Assembly (NCBI GenBank): GCA_052387695.1 | Contig: JBQTIX010000047.1 | Location: forward strand, 62,001-126,000 | Length of the DNA: 64,000 bases | Origin: Panacagrimonas sp052387695 | GTDB lineage: Bacteria > Pseudomonadota > Gammaproteobacteria > Nevskiales > Nevskiaceae | Reading direction: 5' to 3' | Shown: positions 33,642 through 41,662 of the stretch, piece by piece | Position numbering within the stretch: the first letter of the stretch is position 1 | Layout of the letters: the number at the start of each line of letters is the position of its first letter | The notes under the pieces: generated by a model | What the model was told of the DNA's origin: nothing | What the model saw: the letters and a program-made list of their open reading frames with translations, nothing else | Databases searched by the model: none | Made by a program: the position numbers and the translations under genes

Positions 33642-35118
33642 AAACGTCGTCCAACTGTCGGAAGCAGCAAAGGCGATCGCGGCACGGCTCGGCAATCTTC
33701 GCGATTATCTTGACCTGCTGGTCGAGCACGGCCAGATGGTGCGCTGGACCGATCCGGTGTCGCCCGAGCCCGACCTCCGCAACGTGTCCGTCGCGGCTGG
33801 CAACGATGTCGCGGGCGGTCCCGCCGTGCTGTTCGACAAGGTGCTCGGCTATCCGGGCCATCGCGTCGCGACCAATGTGCTCGGCAGTTTCGCGAACCTC
33901 GCGATCCTGCTCGGCTTCCCCAAGACCGCTACCGTGCGGGAGATGTTTTTCGAGATGGTGCGCCGCTGGGGATCGGACAAGCCCTTGCTCGACCGCGTGC
34001 CGCGCGAGCAGTCGCCGGTGTTCGAGAATCACATCGACCGCGACATCAATCTGTACAAGCTGCTGCCGCTGCACCGCATCAACGAGTTCGACGGCGGCTT
34101 CTACATCGCCAAGGCCTGCATCGTGACCCGCGATCCGCTGGAGCCGGATAATTTTGGCAAGCAGAACGTGGGCATCTACCGCATCCAGGTCATGGGGCCG
34201 GACACGGTCACCATCCTGTCGATTCCCGCGCACGATGGTGGCCGCCAGATGATGGCGGCCGAGGCGCACGACAAGCCGCTGCGCGCCGCGATCATGATCG
34301 GCAACCACCCGGCGATGACCTTGTTCGGCGGAACGCCGGTCGGCTACGACGAATCCGAATTTGCCTACGCCTCGCAGATCCTCGGTTCGCGGCTGCGCCT
34401 GACCCAGGCCTACAACGGGGCTGACATCCTCGCCGACAGCGAGATGGTGATCGAGGCGGACATGGTCCTCAACGAGCGCGAAACCGAGGGGCCGTTCGGC
34501 GAGTTCCCCGGTAGCTACAGCGGCGTGCGCAAAGTGCCCTTGTTCAAGGTCACGTCGGTCAGCCACCGCCACAATCCGATCTTCGAAAACATCTACATCG
34601 GACGTGGCTGGACCGAGCACGACACGCTGATCGGTCTGCCGACCTCGCTGCCGATCTACTCCGCGCTGAAGAAGGACTTCCCCGAAGTGCAGGCGGTGAA
34701 CGCCATGTACCAGCACGGGCTGACCGCCATCATTTCGGTGCGCAACCGGATGTCGGGTTTCGCCAAGTCGGTGGCGATGCGGGCGCTGGGTACGCCGCAC
34801 GGCGTGATGTATTTGAAGAACATCATCCTGGTGGACGACTTCGTCGACCCCTTCGATCTCAACGAGGTGATGTGGGCGCTATCCACCCGCACGCGCGCCA
34901 ACGACATCATGGTGCTGCCCAACATGCCGATGGTGCCGATCGACCCGGCGGCGGAAGTGCCGGGCAAGGGGCATCGTCTCATCATCGACGCCACCAGTTT
35001 CATGGCGCCGGACAACCTCGGCGCCGATCCGCACCTCGTCACCCGCCCGGGCGGTCCTGAGGTCGAGGAAATCATGCAGCGCCTGCGTGCCATGCAGGAT
35101 CAGGGAGGGTCGCCGTGA
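33631..35118 (+). CDS. vdcC: UbiD-family hydroxyarylic acid decarboxylase, subunit C
   Basis: A 495-residue prenylated-FMN-dependent decarboxylase of the UbiD family. The motif ETEGPFGEFPG carries Glu residues of the active site, and NVGIYRIQV precedes the flavin-binding region. With the VdcD-like and UbiX-like genes it forms the BCD set of non-oxidative 4-hydroxybenzoate/vanillate decarboxylases. It would release CO2 from a 4-hydroxybenzoate to give a phenol. ATG 33631 is taken as start because the upstream extension reads through the end of the aldehyde dehydrogenase gene. Confidence 0.88.
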   Translation: MPTENVVQLSEAAKAIAARLGNLRDYLDLLVEHGQMVRWTDPVSPEPDLRNVSVAAGNDVAGGPAVLFDKVLGYPGHRVATNVLGSFANLAILLGFPKTATVREMFFEMVRRWGSDKPLLDRVPREQSPVFENHIDRDINLYKLLPLHRINEFDGGFYIAKACIVTRDPLEPDNFGKQNVGIYRIQVMGPDTVTILSIPAHDGGRQMMAAEAHDKPLRAAIMIGNHPAMTLFGGTPVGYDESEFAYASQILGSRLRLTQAYNGADILADSEMVIEADMVLNERETEGPFGEFPGSYSGVRKVPLFKVTSVSHRHNPIFENIYIGRGWTEHDTLIGLPTSLPIYSALKKDFPEVQAVNAMYQHGLTAIISVRNRMSGFAKSVAMRALGTPHGVMYLKNIILVDDFVDPFDLNEVMWALSTRTRANDIMVLPNMPMVPIDPAAEVPGKGHRLIIDATSFMAPDNLGADPHLVTRPGGPEVEEIMQRLRAMQDQGGSP

Positions 35119-35357
35119 CTGACATCTGTCCCCGTTGCGAGGAGCGTCGCATCACCCAGGTCCATGAGGGCCACGAGCAGGGCAAGCGCGTCTGGGGCGT
35201 GTGGCACTGTGCGCACTGCGCCTTCACCTGGCGCGATAGCGAGCCAGCCACCACCATCGACCCGCGGAAGCGTCCCGAGTGGTCGCAATTGAAGGGCGTC
35301 GATCTGGGTCGTCTGCGCCAACTGATCGAACCGCAACGCCGAGGGGGGGCACCGTGA
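35115..35357 (+). CDS. vdcD: Hydroxyarylic acid decarboxylase subunit D (VdcD-like)
   Basis: An 80-residue protein with two Cys pairs (C5, C8 and C32, C35) forming a probable zinc ribbon, and the subunit D hallmark HCAHCAFTWRDSEP. Subunit D accompanies UbiD-type C subunits in vanillate and 4-hydroxybenzoate decarboxylases and is needed for full activity. It overlaps the UbiD gene by four bases and the second flavoprotein gene by four bases. Confidence 0.87.
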   Translation: MTDICPRCEERRITQVHEGHEQGKRVWGVWHCAHCAFTWRDSEPATTIDPRKRPEWSQLKGVDLGRLRQLIEPQRRGGAP

Positions 35358-36724
35358 GCAAGGCCATCGAGAAATTTTCGCAGAGGCTCAGTGCAGCGAA
35401 GCTGGCACTGGAATCGCTCAGCGACAAGAGCATCCTGCATCAGGCGGTGGGCCTGCCGGGCCCGCATCCGCAGCAGGTGGTGCGGCCAGCGAACGTCGAA
35501 GAACTTGCGGCGATCCTGCCGGCGGCGAAGGCCGCGGGTGTCACGCTCTGGACCGCCTGGAATGCGTCCGGCCATGCGCTCGTAGTGCCTGCAGGACAGG
35601 GCGCGCCGGTGCTGTTGGAGCTGTCGCGCATGAACCGCATTCTTGCGGTGGACGCGCCTTCGGGTTTCGCGCTGGTGGAACCGGGCGTCAGCCACGCGCA
35701 GCTTGCAGCACACCTGACCGAGAAGGGCCTGAAGTTCTGGCTCGATGCCGGCGCCGATGCCGAGGCCTCCATCGCGGGCGGCATCTGGGAGCGCAGCTTC
35801 GGCTATACGGCGTACGGCGACCGTCTGATGATGCAGTGCGGGATGGAGGTGATGCACGCCGACGGCTCGCTTGTGCGTACGGGAATGGGCGCGCTTCCCG
35901 GCGAGAACAGTTGGCAGTTGTTCAAGTACGGGTTTGGGCCTTACGCCGATGGCAGCTTCACCCAGACCTCTCATGCCGCGATGACCAAGGTCGGATTCTG
36001 GATTTCGCCCGAGCCGCCGGTCTACCGACCTTTCGCCTGGCGGATCGACAGCGACGAGACGTTCGTCAAGGCGATGGAGGCGGTGCGCTCCCTGCGCATC
36101 AACATGATCGTGCCCAACACGCTCGTCGCCGTTGACGGCCAGAGCGAGCGGGCGCTCGCCGGCGGCAGAGATGCCGCCGCCTGGAACATCTACGGCGCGC
36201 TGTACGGCTTGCCGAAGAATGTCGACACCGTGTGGAAGATGATCGGGGGTCTTGCCGCGCAACTCGGCGGCGTGACGGTGCAGGCGCTCGATGGGGTAGG
36301 TACCACTGGCGCTGGCGCGGAACGCGCTGCGCTGATGTCCGGGCGTCCCTCGCCGGTCTACAAGACGTTTCTTCACAGCGCGAAGGGCCGGATGCTGCGC
36401 CTGAGTTTCGCACTGCCGATCGAGGGCGAAATCGCGCTCGATTTTGTGCGGCGCACGAACCAGGCGGCCGAGGGCAGTGGCTGCAGGATCGTGATCGAAC
36501 AGGGCACGGCCTGGCGCTCGCTGCTGGCGGAAGTCTTCATCCTGTTCGACGAGGGTGGAGCCGAAGCGGGCTTGCGCCTGGGCCGGCGTCTCATCGGCGA
36601 CTGGGCGAAGCAGGGCATCGGAGTGGTGCGAGCCAGTCCGGCCCTGCAGGCTGCGGCGCTTGATCGCTACAGCAACGCGGGCTTCGTCAAGCTGCGCTCG
36701 CATCTGGCCACCGCGCTTGCATGA
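35354..36724 (+). CDS. Diverged PchF-like FAD-binding protein
   Basis: A 456-residue homologue of the flavoprotein at 30281, sharing LELSRMNRILAVD..GFALVEPGVSHAQL and the TAYGDRLMMQCGMEVMHADGS block. It is about 70 residues shorter. The pyrophosphate-binding STGKNFAYGG of the true enzyme is replaced by NASGHALVVPAGQ, and the region around the FAD-linked Tyr is shortened. The start is GTG 35354 after GAGGGGGGG, overlapping the vdcD stop. Lying between vdcD- and ubiX-like genes, it may be a second methylhydroxylase, a regulatory partner or a degenerate copy. Confidence 0.75.
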   Translation: MSKAIEKFSQRLSAAKLALESLSDKSILHQAVGLPGPHPQQVVRPANVEELAAILPAAKAAGVTLWTAWNASGHALVVPAGQGAPVLLELSRMNRILAVDAPSGFALVEPGVSHAQLAAHLTEKGLKFWLDAGADAEASIAGGIWERSFGYTAYGDRLMMQCGMEVMHADGSLVRTGMGALPGENSWQLFKYGFGPYADGSFTQTSHAAMTKVGFWISPEPPVYRPFAWRIDSDETFVKAMEAVRSLRINMIVPNTLVAVDGQSERALAGGRDAAAWNIYGALYGLPKNVDTVWKMIGGLAAQLGGVTVQALDGVGTTGAGAERAALMSGRPSPVYKTFLHSAKGRMLRLSFALPIEGEIALDFVRRTNQAAEGSGCRIVIEQGTAWRSLLAEVFILFDEGGAEAGLRLGRRLIGDWAKQGIGVVRASPALQAAALDRYSNAGFVKLRSHLATALA

Positions 36725-37362
36725 ACGCAAGCGCGAACGGCGAAGGCGAGATCCGGATCGAGACAGCTAAACGGCTGGTGGTCGCGGTGACCGGCGCCTC
36801 CGGCTCGCTGCTCGGTCTGCGCCTGCTTCAGCTCATGCAGGGCGTGTCCGGCTGGGAGACCCACGTGGTGCTCTCGCCCGCGGCCATGCTCACCGCCCAG
36901 CAGGAACTAGGTGTGGGGCGCGAAGCGTTCCAGCAACTTGCGACCCGCGTGTACGCGCACAAGGACATCGGCTCGGCGATCGCCAGCGGATCGTTCCGCA
37001 CCGAGGGCATGGTGGTGGTGCCCTGTTCAATGAACACCTTGTCGGCCATCGCGCACGGCAGCAGCGACAACCTCATCACGCGCGCCGCGGACGTCGCGCT
37101 CAAGGAGCGACGGCGGCTGGTGCTGGTGCCCCGCGAGGCGCCGCTCAACCTGATCCAGTTGCGCAACATGGTGGCCGTGACCGAGGCAGGGGGAATGGTG
37201 TTCCCGCCCATGCCTGCGTTCTACCTTGGATTGCAGAGCCTGGAAGAAGTCGCAACGCAGATGGTGGGTCGTATCCTCGACCAGTTCGGCGTACACCTGC
37301 CGGTGGTCAAGCGTTGGGCCGGCACCCGACCAGCGACTGACCCCATTGCCTCACCGCGGTGA
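36721..37362 (+). CDS. vdcB: UbiX-family flavin prenyltransferase (decarboxylase subunit B)
   Basis: A 213-residue protein with the UbiX/Pad1 pattern: LVVAVTGASGSLLGLRLL binding FMN, VVVPCSMNTLSAIAHGSSDNLITRAADV, and LVPREAPLNLIQLRNM with MPAFYLG. It makes prenylated FMN from FMN and dimethylallyl phosphate, the cofactor required by the UbiD-family protein encoded upstream. An N-terminal extension of about 18 residues precedes the core. It overlaps the preceding gene by four bases and the MFS gene by four bases. Confidence 0.92.
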   Translation: MNASANGEGEIRIETAKRLVVAVTGASGSLLGLRLLQLMQGVSGWETHVVLSPAAMLTAQQELGVGREAFQQLATRVYAHKDIGSAIASGSFRTEGMVVVPCSMNTLSAIAHGSSDNLITRAADVALKERRRLVLVPREAPLNLIQLRNMVAVTEAGGMVFPPMPAFYLGLQSLEEVATQMVGRILDQFGVHLPVVKRWAGTRPATDPIASPR

Positions 37363-38612
37363 GCGAACGTCCTCTTGATGGGGCTGTGCTGACGCCCGGC
37401 CCTTCGCTGGCGCCTGCAGCCGGCCTCGACGCCATTCCCTGGCGCACAGTTTCACTGCTCTCGCTGGGAGCCTTCGCGTCCAGCGGCATGACCCGCGTGC
37501 TCGATCCCCTGCTGCCGCGCCTGCAGCAGGACTTCGGCGTGTCCCTGGGGCAGGCGGCCTGGAGCGTGACGGCATTCGCAACCGCGTACGGCCTGATGCA
37601 ATTGTTTTACGGCCCCCTGGCCGACCGCCGCGGCAAGCTGCGCGTGATGAGCGTGGCCGCGGCGCTCGCCGCCGCCGCAGCGCTGGCCTGCGTGCTGGCC
37701 GAGGGTTCGCTGGTGGCGTTCGTCGTCGCGCGCGTTGCCGCCGGCGCCTTCTGCGCGGCTTCGATTCCCTTGGCCATGGCCTGGATCGGAGACGCCATTC
37801 CCTACGAACGGCGCCAGCCGGTGCTCGCACGTTTCATGATCGGCCAGATGGTTGGCATGGCCTCGGGACAGTTGCTCGGAGGCCTCGCCGCAGAGCATGC
37901 GTTCTGGGCCTGGCCATTCCTGTTCTATGCCGCGGTGTTCGTGGTGGTCGCGGCGCTGCTTGCACGACAGCGCGAACCTGCGCGGTCGCTCACGAGGCTG
38001 CCCGGTCATCCTGGACAGGCGCTGCTCGAAGTTCTGCGCCAGCCCTGGGCGCGGGTGATCCTGTTCACGGCGTTCGTCGAAGCGCTGTGCTTTCTCGGTG
38101 CCTTCACCTTCGTGGTCACGCATCTGCACCGCGTGGGCGGCGCGAGCCTGGCAGCGGCCGGTTTGACCATGACCACGTTCTCGCTGGGCGGCGTGGCCTT
38201 CGCATTTCTCGCGCGTGGCTGGCTGACACGCCTGGGTGAATCGCGCCTGGCGGTGTGCGGAGCCCTGCTTGCGTCGGCGGCGATGGTGGTGGTCGCGCTG
38301 GACGCCAGGCTGTCGATCGCGGCGCCCGTGAATTTCATTGCGGGTGTTGGGTTCTACATGCTGCACAACACCCTTCAGACCAATGCGACGCAGATGATGC
38401 CCGCGCGGCGCGGTGCGGCCGTCGCCCTGTTCGCGACCTGTTTCTTCCTCGGACAGTCCGCCGGTGTCGCCGTGCTCGGCGTCGCTGCCGACCATTTTGG
38501 AACCCGGTCGGTGCTGCTGTTTGGCGCGTTCATGCTGGTGCCCATCGGTCTGTGGCTCGGCTATCGCCTGCACCTGCGACACGGCACTGCCGCCACGCCG
38601 TCGGCGCCTTAG
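37359..38612 (+). CDS. MFS transporter
   Basis: A 417-residue major facilitator with twelve predicted helices and a cytoplasmic N-terminal tail of about 28 residues. The loop motif GPLADRRGKLRVM between helices 2 and 3 is the MFS signature, and the profile resembles DHA1/YnfM-like exporters. It begins at GTG 37359 overlapping the ubiX stop, as last gene of the methylhydroxylase/decarboxylase operon. It may take up the substrate or export a phenolic product. It converges with the SDR gene 14 bases later. Confidence 0.82.
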   Translation: MSERPLDGAVLTPGPSLAPAAGLDAIPWRTVSLLSLGAFASSGMTRVLDPLLPRLQQDFGVSLGQAAWSVTAFATAYGLMQLFYGPLADRRGKLRVMSVAAALAAAAALACVLAEGSLVAFVVARVAAGAFCAASIPLAMAWIGDAIPYERRQPVLARFMIGQMVGMASGQLLGGLAAEHAFWAWPFLFYAAVFVVVAALLARQREPARSLTRLPGHPGQALLEVLRQPWARVILFTAFVEALCFLGAFTFVVTHLHRVGGASLAAAGLTMTTFSLGGVAFAFLARGWLTRLGESRLAVCGALLASAAMVVVALDARLSIAAPVNFIAGVGFYMLHNTLQTNATQMMPARRGAAVALFATCFFLGQSAGVAVLGVAADHFGTRSVLLFGAFMLVPIGLWLGYRLHLRHGTAATPSAP

Positions 38613-38626
38613 CCCAGGGTGCGGAC

Positions 38627-39376
38627 TCAGGCAATCGAGCGACGGCGACCGGCGTCCAGGAACAGCGTGCTGCCCGCCAGCGCATCGGCCTCGGGATCGA
38701 GCAGCATCGCCACTGCCCAGGCGATTTGTTCGACCGTGGTGAAGGCCCCGATGGGTGACTCGCTGCGCATGCCATCGAGTACCTGTTCCACCGCAAGATT
38801 CTCGCGCGTCGCAATGCCACTGGCGATGCGGTGCAGTCGCTCGGTATCCACGGGCCCCGGACACAGCAGGTGGGCCGTGATCCGCCGCGGGCCGTAGGCC
38901 AGGGACAGCTGGCGCACCGCATTCGCGAGGGCGGCATTGCACACGCCGGCCGTCGCGGCATGGGCGTTGGGCTCGAATCCGTAGAGTCCCCCGATTGCCA
39001 CGATCCTGGCACCTTCGACCAGGCGTGCATCTGCCGCGCGAACCACCCTGAGCAGGCCACCGACCTTGATGTTCACCGAATCAACGACCGCCGAGGTCGG
39101 CACCACCGTGACTCCGCCGGCGGTCGCCACACCCGGTCCATGAACGATCATGCGCACCGGACCATCGATTTTGTCGCGGATGAGCTCGATGGCCTCGTCG
39201 CTGCCGATGTCGCAGGCGCAAGGAATGATTTTCTGCTGGGCTGTCTCGGCAAGCGCGTGCAGTGCTGCTTCGCTTCGCGCCACCGCCACCACCGTGAGCC
39301 CTCGCGCCGCCAATTTTCGCGCAATGAATCGTCCCATCGCGCCGCTGGCGCCAACCACCACAGCGGTTCCGCTCAT
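38627..39376 (-). CDS. SDR-fold protein lacking the canonical catalytic residues
   Basis: A 249-residue protein with the SDR cofactor motif VVVGASGAMGRFIA and the usual length. At the active site the Ser strand reads IVAIGGLYG, and the YxxxK position reads AGVCN in ATAGVCNAAL, so Ser, Tyr and Lys are all absent. It may bind NAD(P) without normal reductase chemistry. ATG 39376 is supported by GAGGAGCG; the upstream extension is not. It is monocistronic on the minus strand, convergent with the MFS gene, and its upstream region faces the oxygenase operon at 40065. Confidence 0.75.
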   Translation of the reverse strand: MSGTAVVVGASGAMGRFIARKLAARGLTVVAVARSEAALHALAETAQQKIIPCACDIGSDEAIELIRDKIDGPVRMIVHGPGVATAGGVTVVPTSAVVDSVNIKVGGLLRVVRAADARLVEGARIVAIGGLYGFEPNAHAATAGVCNAALANAVRQLSLAYGPRRITAHLLCPGPVDTERLHRIASGIATRENLAVEQVLDGMRSESPIGAFTTVEQIAWAVAMLLDPEADALAGSTLFLDAGRRRSIA

Positions 39377-39962
39377 GATTCGCTCCTCAGGGGTCACTTC
39401 TATTGGCCCACATGTATTGGCAACATCGATACTCGGGGATTCTGGATGGCGCAAAGCAGATCGCGCGTACGCCCGCGCGAATAGTGAATATCACACCGGA
39501 GAATGGGTTCCACGCTCAAGCCGCGCTTTCCACGCCTGATCTACGCTTTCACCAACAATTGCGGTGACGGCGACCAGTTGGGTGGATGGCTTGCCCGGTC
39601 ATGATCCGGCGCTGTAAGCGATGCGCGGAACCAAGAGCAGCAGATGATCCCGCGACGAGCCGCACTGGCATCAGCATCATTCGTCGATATGGCGACCGGC
39701 ATCGACGCTGTGATCGACATTCTCCTGGCATCAGCGGGACGCAAGCGGCGTGGCGAGTCGATGGAGCTGACGCTGTGGGACACCGCGCTCCAGTCTGCCG
39801 CCAACGACGCGCGACCGGATGGGTTCAAGCCTGAGGTACGCGAGACCCGCCAGAACGAGGGACCGCAGTGTAGGCCTTGGACACTGTACGTTTTCGGAAA
39901 CTCGATGCTGGAGCACTCCAATACGTGCATTGGATTTCCCAAGCCTCCGGTTGCTCTGCGCA
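39377..39962. other. Long intergenic region with no supported gene
   Basis: About 590 bases separate the SDR start from the promoter region of the oxygenase operon. Short frames occur on both strands, but none has a ribosome site, a recognisable domain or consistent spacing. A 10-base direct repeat (TGGCATCAGC at 39664 and 39730, approximate) is the only internal repetition seen. It probably holds promoters and perhaps decayed coding sequence. Confidence 0.5.
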
Positions 39963-39975
39963 GTTAACCATCTGA
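39963..39975 (+). promoter_or_regulatory. 13-base element shared with the xylM promoter region
   Basis: The sequence TTAACCATCTGAA lies 32 bases upstream of the candidate sigma-54 promoter at 39995. The identical 13 bases occur at 50800-50812, 41 bases upstream of the stronger sigma-54 promoter before the xylM genes. Occurrence at both promoter fronts suggests a common regulator site; which protein binds is unknown. Confidence 0.55.
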
Positions 39976-39994
39976 ATTTAGGGGCTTCGATTCT

Positions 39995-40010
39995 CTGGCA
40001 TGGAAGCCGC
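39995..40010 (+). promoter_or_regulatory. Candidate sigma-54 (-24/-12) promoter for the oxygenase/SDR/GST operon
   Basis: TGGCATGGAAGCCGCT matches the -24 element TGGCA.G almost fully. The -12 element reads CCGCT instead of TTGCT, with the required GG-N10-GC spacing. The oxygenase ATG lies 55 bases downstream with a GGAGGA ribosome site. The predicted activator is the XylR/DmpR-type protein encoded at 25194. Confidence 0.55.
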
Positions 40011-40064
40011 TAGCTTTCGGCAAAGCGCTATCCGTTTTGAGGTAGCGATAAAGCTGGAGGATCG

Positions 40065-41315
40065 ATGGGAAACAACGACAACTTCGCGTTGCCGGAGCTG
40101 GGTACCCATGTGTTAGGCACCGGGACCTTGCCAGTAGAGCATTACGTCTCCCCCGAGTTTCTCGAACTCGAGAAGAAATACATCTTCCGTAAGAACTGGT
40201 TGCTGGTCGGCCGCGATACCGACATGAAGGCTGCCGGCGATTACCTCACCTACACCATCGACGCGCTCAGCGTCTCGGTGATCGTGGTGCGTGGCAAGGA
40301 TCTGAAGCTACGCGCCTTCTACAACGCTTGCACGCATCGTGGTGCCCGCCTGATTGCGCCGCCCTGCGGAAAAGCGCGCGCCCTGGTCTGTGGATTCCAC
40401 GGCTGGGCCTTCGATTTCGAAGGAAACCTGACCAACGTACCGGATGAGCACCTGTTCCAGGATCTGGACCGCAGCCAGGCCAACCTGCGTTCGGTCTCGG
40501 TGGACGTCTGGGGCGGATTCGTCTTCATCAATCTGGACCCAAAACCACAGTGGACGCTGCGCGAGTACCTTGCGCCGCTGGGGGAGGCCTTTGATCGCTA
40601 TCTCGCCAATCCGGCCTGGAACTGGACGTTCGGCTGGAAGGCGCGTTTCAACGCCAACTGGAAGCTGCTCGTCGATGCGCAGATCGAGGGCTATCACGTC
40701 GACATGACGCACCGGAAGACCATCGCGGGTGCGATTCCGAGCGCCAGCGCGCCGGCCTACATCTTCCCGGGCAGCGTCGGCGTCCCCTGCGGCGTTGCTG
40801 CGTATCGCCCCGCCGAAGCCAACAGCGGCAAGCAGACCGATGTCACGCTGCTCTCCGCCAAATACGGCGCAACCTCGATCTACACCAAGTCCGAGAAGGA
40901 GTTCGTTTCCGAAGGCGGCGAAGGGGTGCTTAAGGATTCGCACCCGTTGTGGATTTTCGACAACTTCCTGGTATTTCCGAACATTGTGATGTTCATCCAG
41001 AAAGGCCAGATCCTGTTGCAGCGAACGACCCCGATCAACGAGCACGAGTGCATCTGGGAAGTTGATTTCTTCCATACCGAGGGTGCTTCCAACTTCGGGC
41101 ACCTGTTCAACTTCGAGCAGGGCCGTATTCAGATCCGCGACGTGCTGTCGGAGGACCTCTACACCGCCGAAGGCATCCACGCCAACTTCCGTGGCGGGGC
41201 TATCGACAAGGTCCACGCGAACATGCAGGAAGTTCCGATCCGGGCCTTCTACAACCGGATGATGGAAATGATCGAAGCCGGCCAGAAGGCCGACGCCGCG
41301 AAGGGGCAGAAATGA
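40065..41315 (+). CDS. Rieske non-haem iron oxygenase, alpha-only type
   Basis: A 416-residue oxygenase. The Rieske centre is C89, H91, C109 and H112 (CTHRGA, CGFHGW). H211 and H216 in EGYHVDMTH ligate the catalytic iron. No beta-subunit gene follows; instead a 116-residue unknown protein overlaps its stop by four bases. It differs clearly from the alpha-beta type oxygenases elsewhere in the window and resembles alpha-only Rieske enzymes that hydroxylate or demethylate. Electron donors are not encoded nearby. A candidate sigma-54 promoter precedes it. The substrate is unknown. Confidence 0.87.
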   Translation: MGNNDNFALPELGTHVLGTGTLPVEHYVSPEFLELEKKYIFRKNWLLVGRDTDMKAAGDYLTYTIDALSVSVIVVRGKDLKLRAFYNACTHRGARLIAPPCGKARALVCGFHGWAFDFEGNLTNVPDEHLFQDLDRSQANLRSVSVDVWGGFVFINLDPKPQWTLREYLAPLGEAFDRYLANPAWNWTFGWKARFNANWKLLVDAQIEGYHVDMTHRKTIAGAIPSASAPAYIFPGSVGVPCGVAAYRPAEANSGKQTDVTLLSAKYGATSIYTKSEKEFVSEGGEGVLKDSHPLWIFDNFLVFPNIVMFIQKGQILLQRTTPINEHECIWEVDFFHTEGASNFGHLFNFEQGRIQIRDVLSEDLYTAEGIHANFRGGAIDKVHANMQEVPIRAFYNRMMEMIEAGQKADAAKGQK

Positions 41316-41662
41316 GCGCGCAACTTGCACGTCCGGATCTGGCTGGGATGGAAGCGGACATCGCCGCCTGGGGTTTGCCGACCACCGAGGATCGCCTGGA
41401 GAAGCGGCTCAAGAGTTCGATGGACGAGATCCGCCGCTTCTACGAAGCCATGCTGCCGCGTCTGCCGGAAGTCATCGAATACCTCAACCAGTTTCCGCTC
41501 CAAAGCATCCCCGACCAGGATCAGCCCATGGCGCGAGCCGCGCTGGCCATGTGCGAAATCGACAACGCGGTGAACAAGTGGGGCGTGGCCGTCGTCGACA
41601 CCGGGATCGACGTGCGCAAGTTCATTCCGAAAACACGCTTCGCTGACCGGAGCACCGCGTGA
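41312..41662 (+). CDS. Unknown 116-residue protein coupled to a Rieske oxygenase
   Basis: A mostly helical, soluble protein not matched to a family I know. It contains a charged region TEDRLEKRLKSSMDEIRRFYE suggestive of an amphipathic helix, then MCEIDNAVNKWGVAVVDTGID. Both ends overlap neighbours by four bases: ATGA with the oxygenase upstream and GTGA with the SDR downstream. Such tight coupling suggests a constant stoichiometric partner of the oxygenase, possibly a structural replacement for the missing beta subunit; that is inference. Confidence 0.7.
   Translation: MSAQLARPDLAGMEADIAAWGLPTTEDRLEKRLKSSMDEIRRFYEAMLPRLPEVIEYLNQFPLQSIPDQDQPMARAALAMCEIDNAVNKWGVAVVDTGIDVRKFIPKTRFADRSTA

Noticed and set aside
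39664..39739. Two copies of TGGCATCAGC about 60 bases apart
   Set aside because: The repeat is short, unaccompanied by further symmetry and not near a promoter-like motif, so it may be chance.
39541..39967. Short frames on both strands between the SDR and the oxygenase operon
   Set aside because: None has a ribosome site or recognisable domain, and they overlap each other on both strands. The region is better read as regulatory or decayed sequence.
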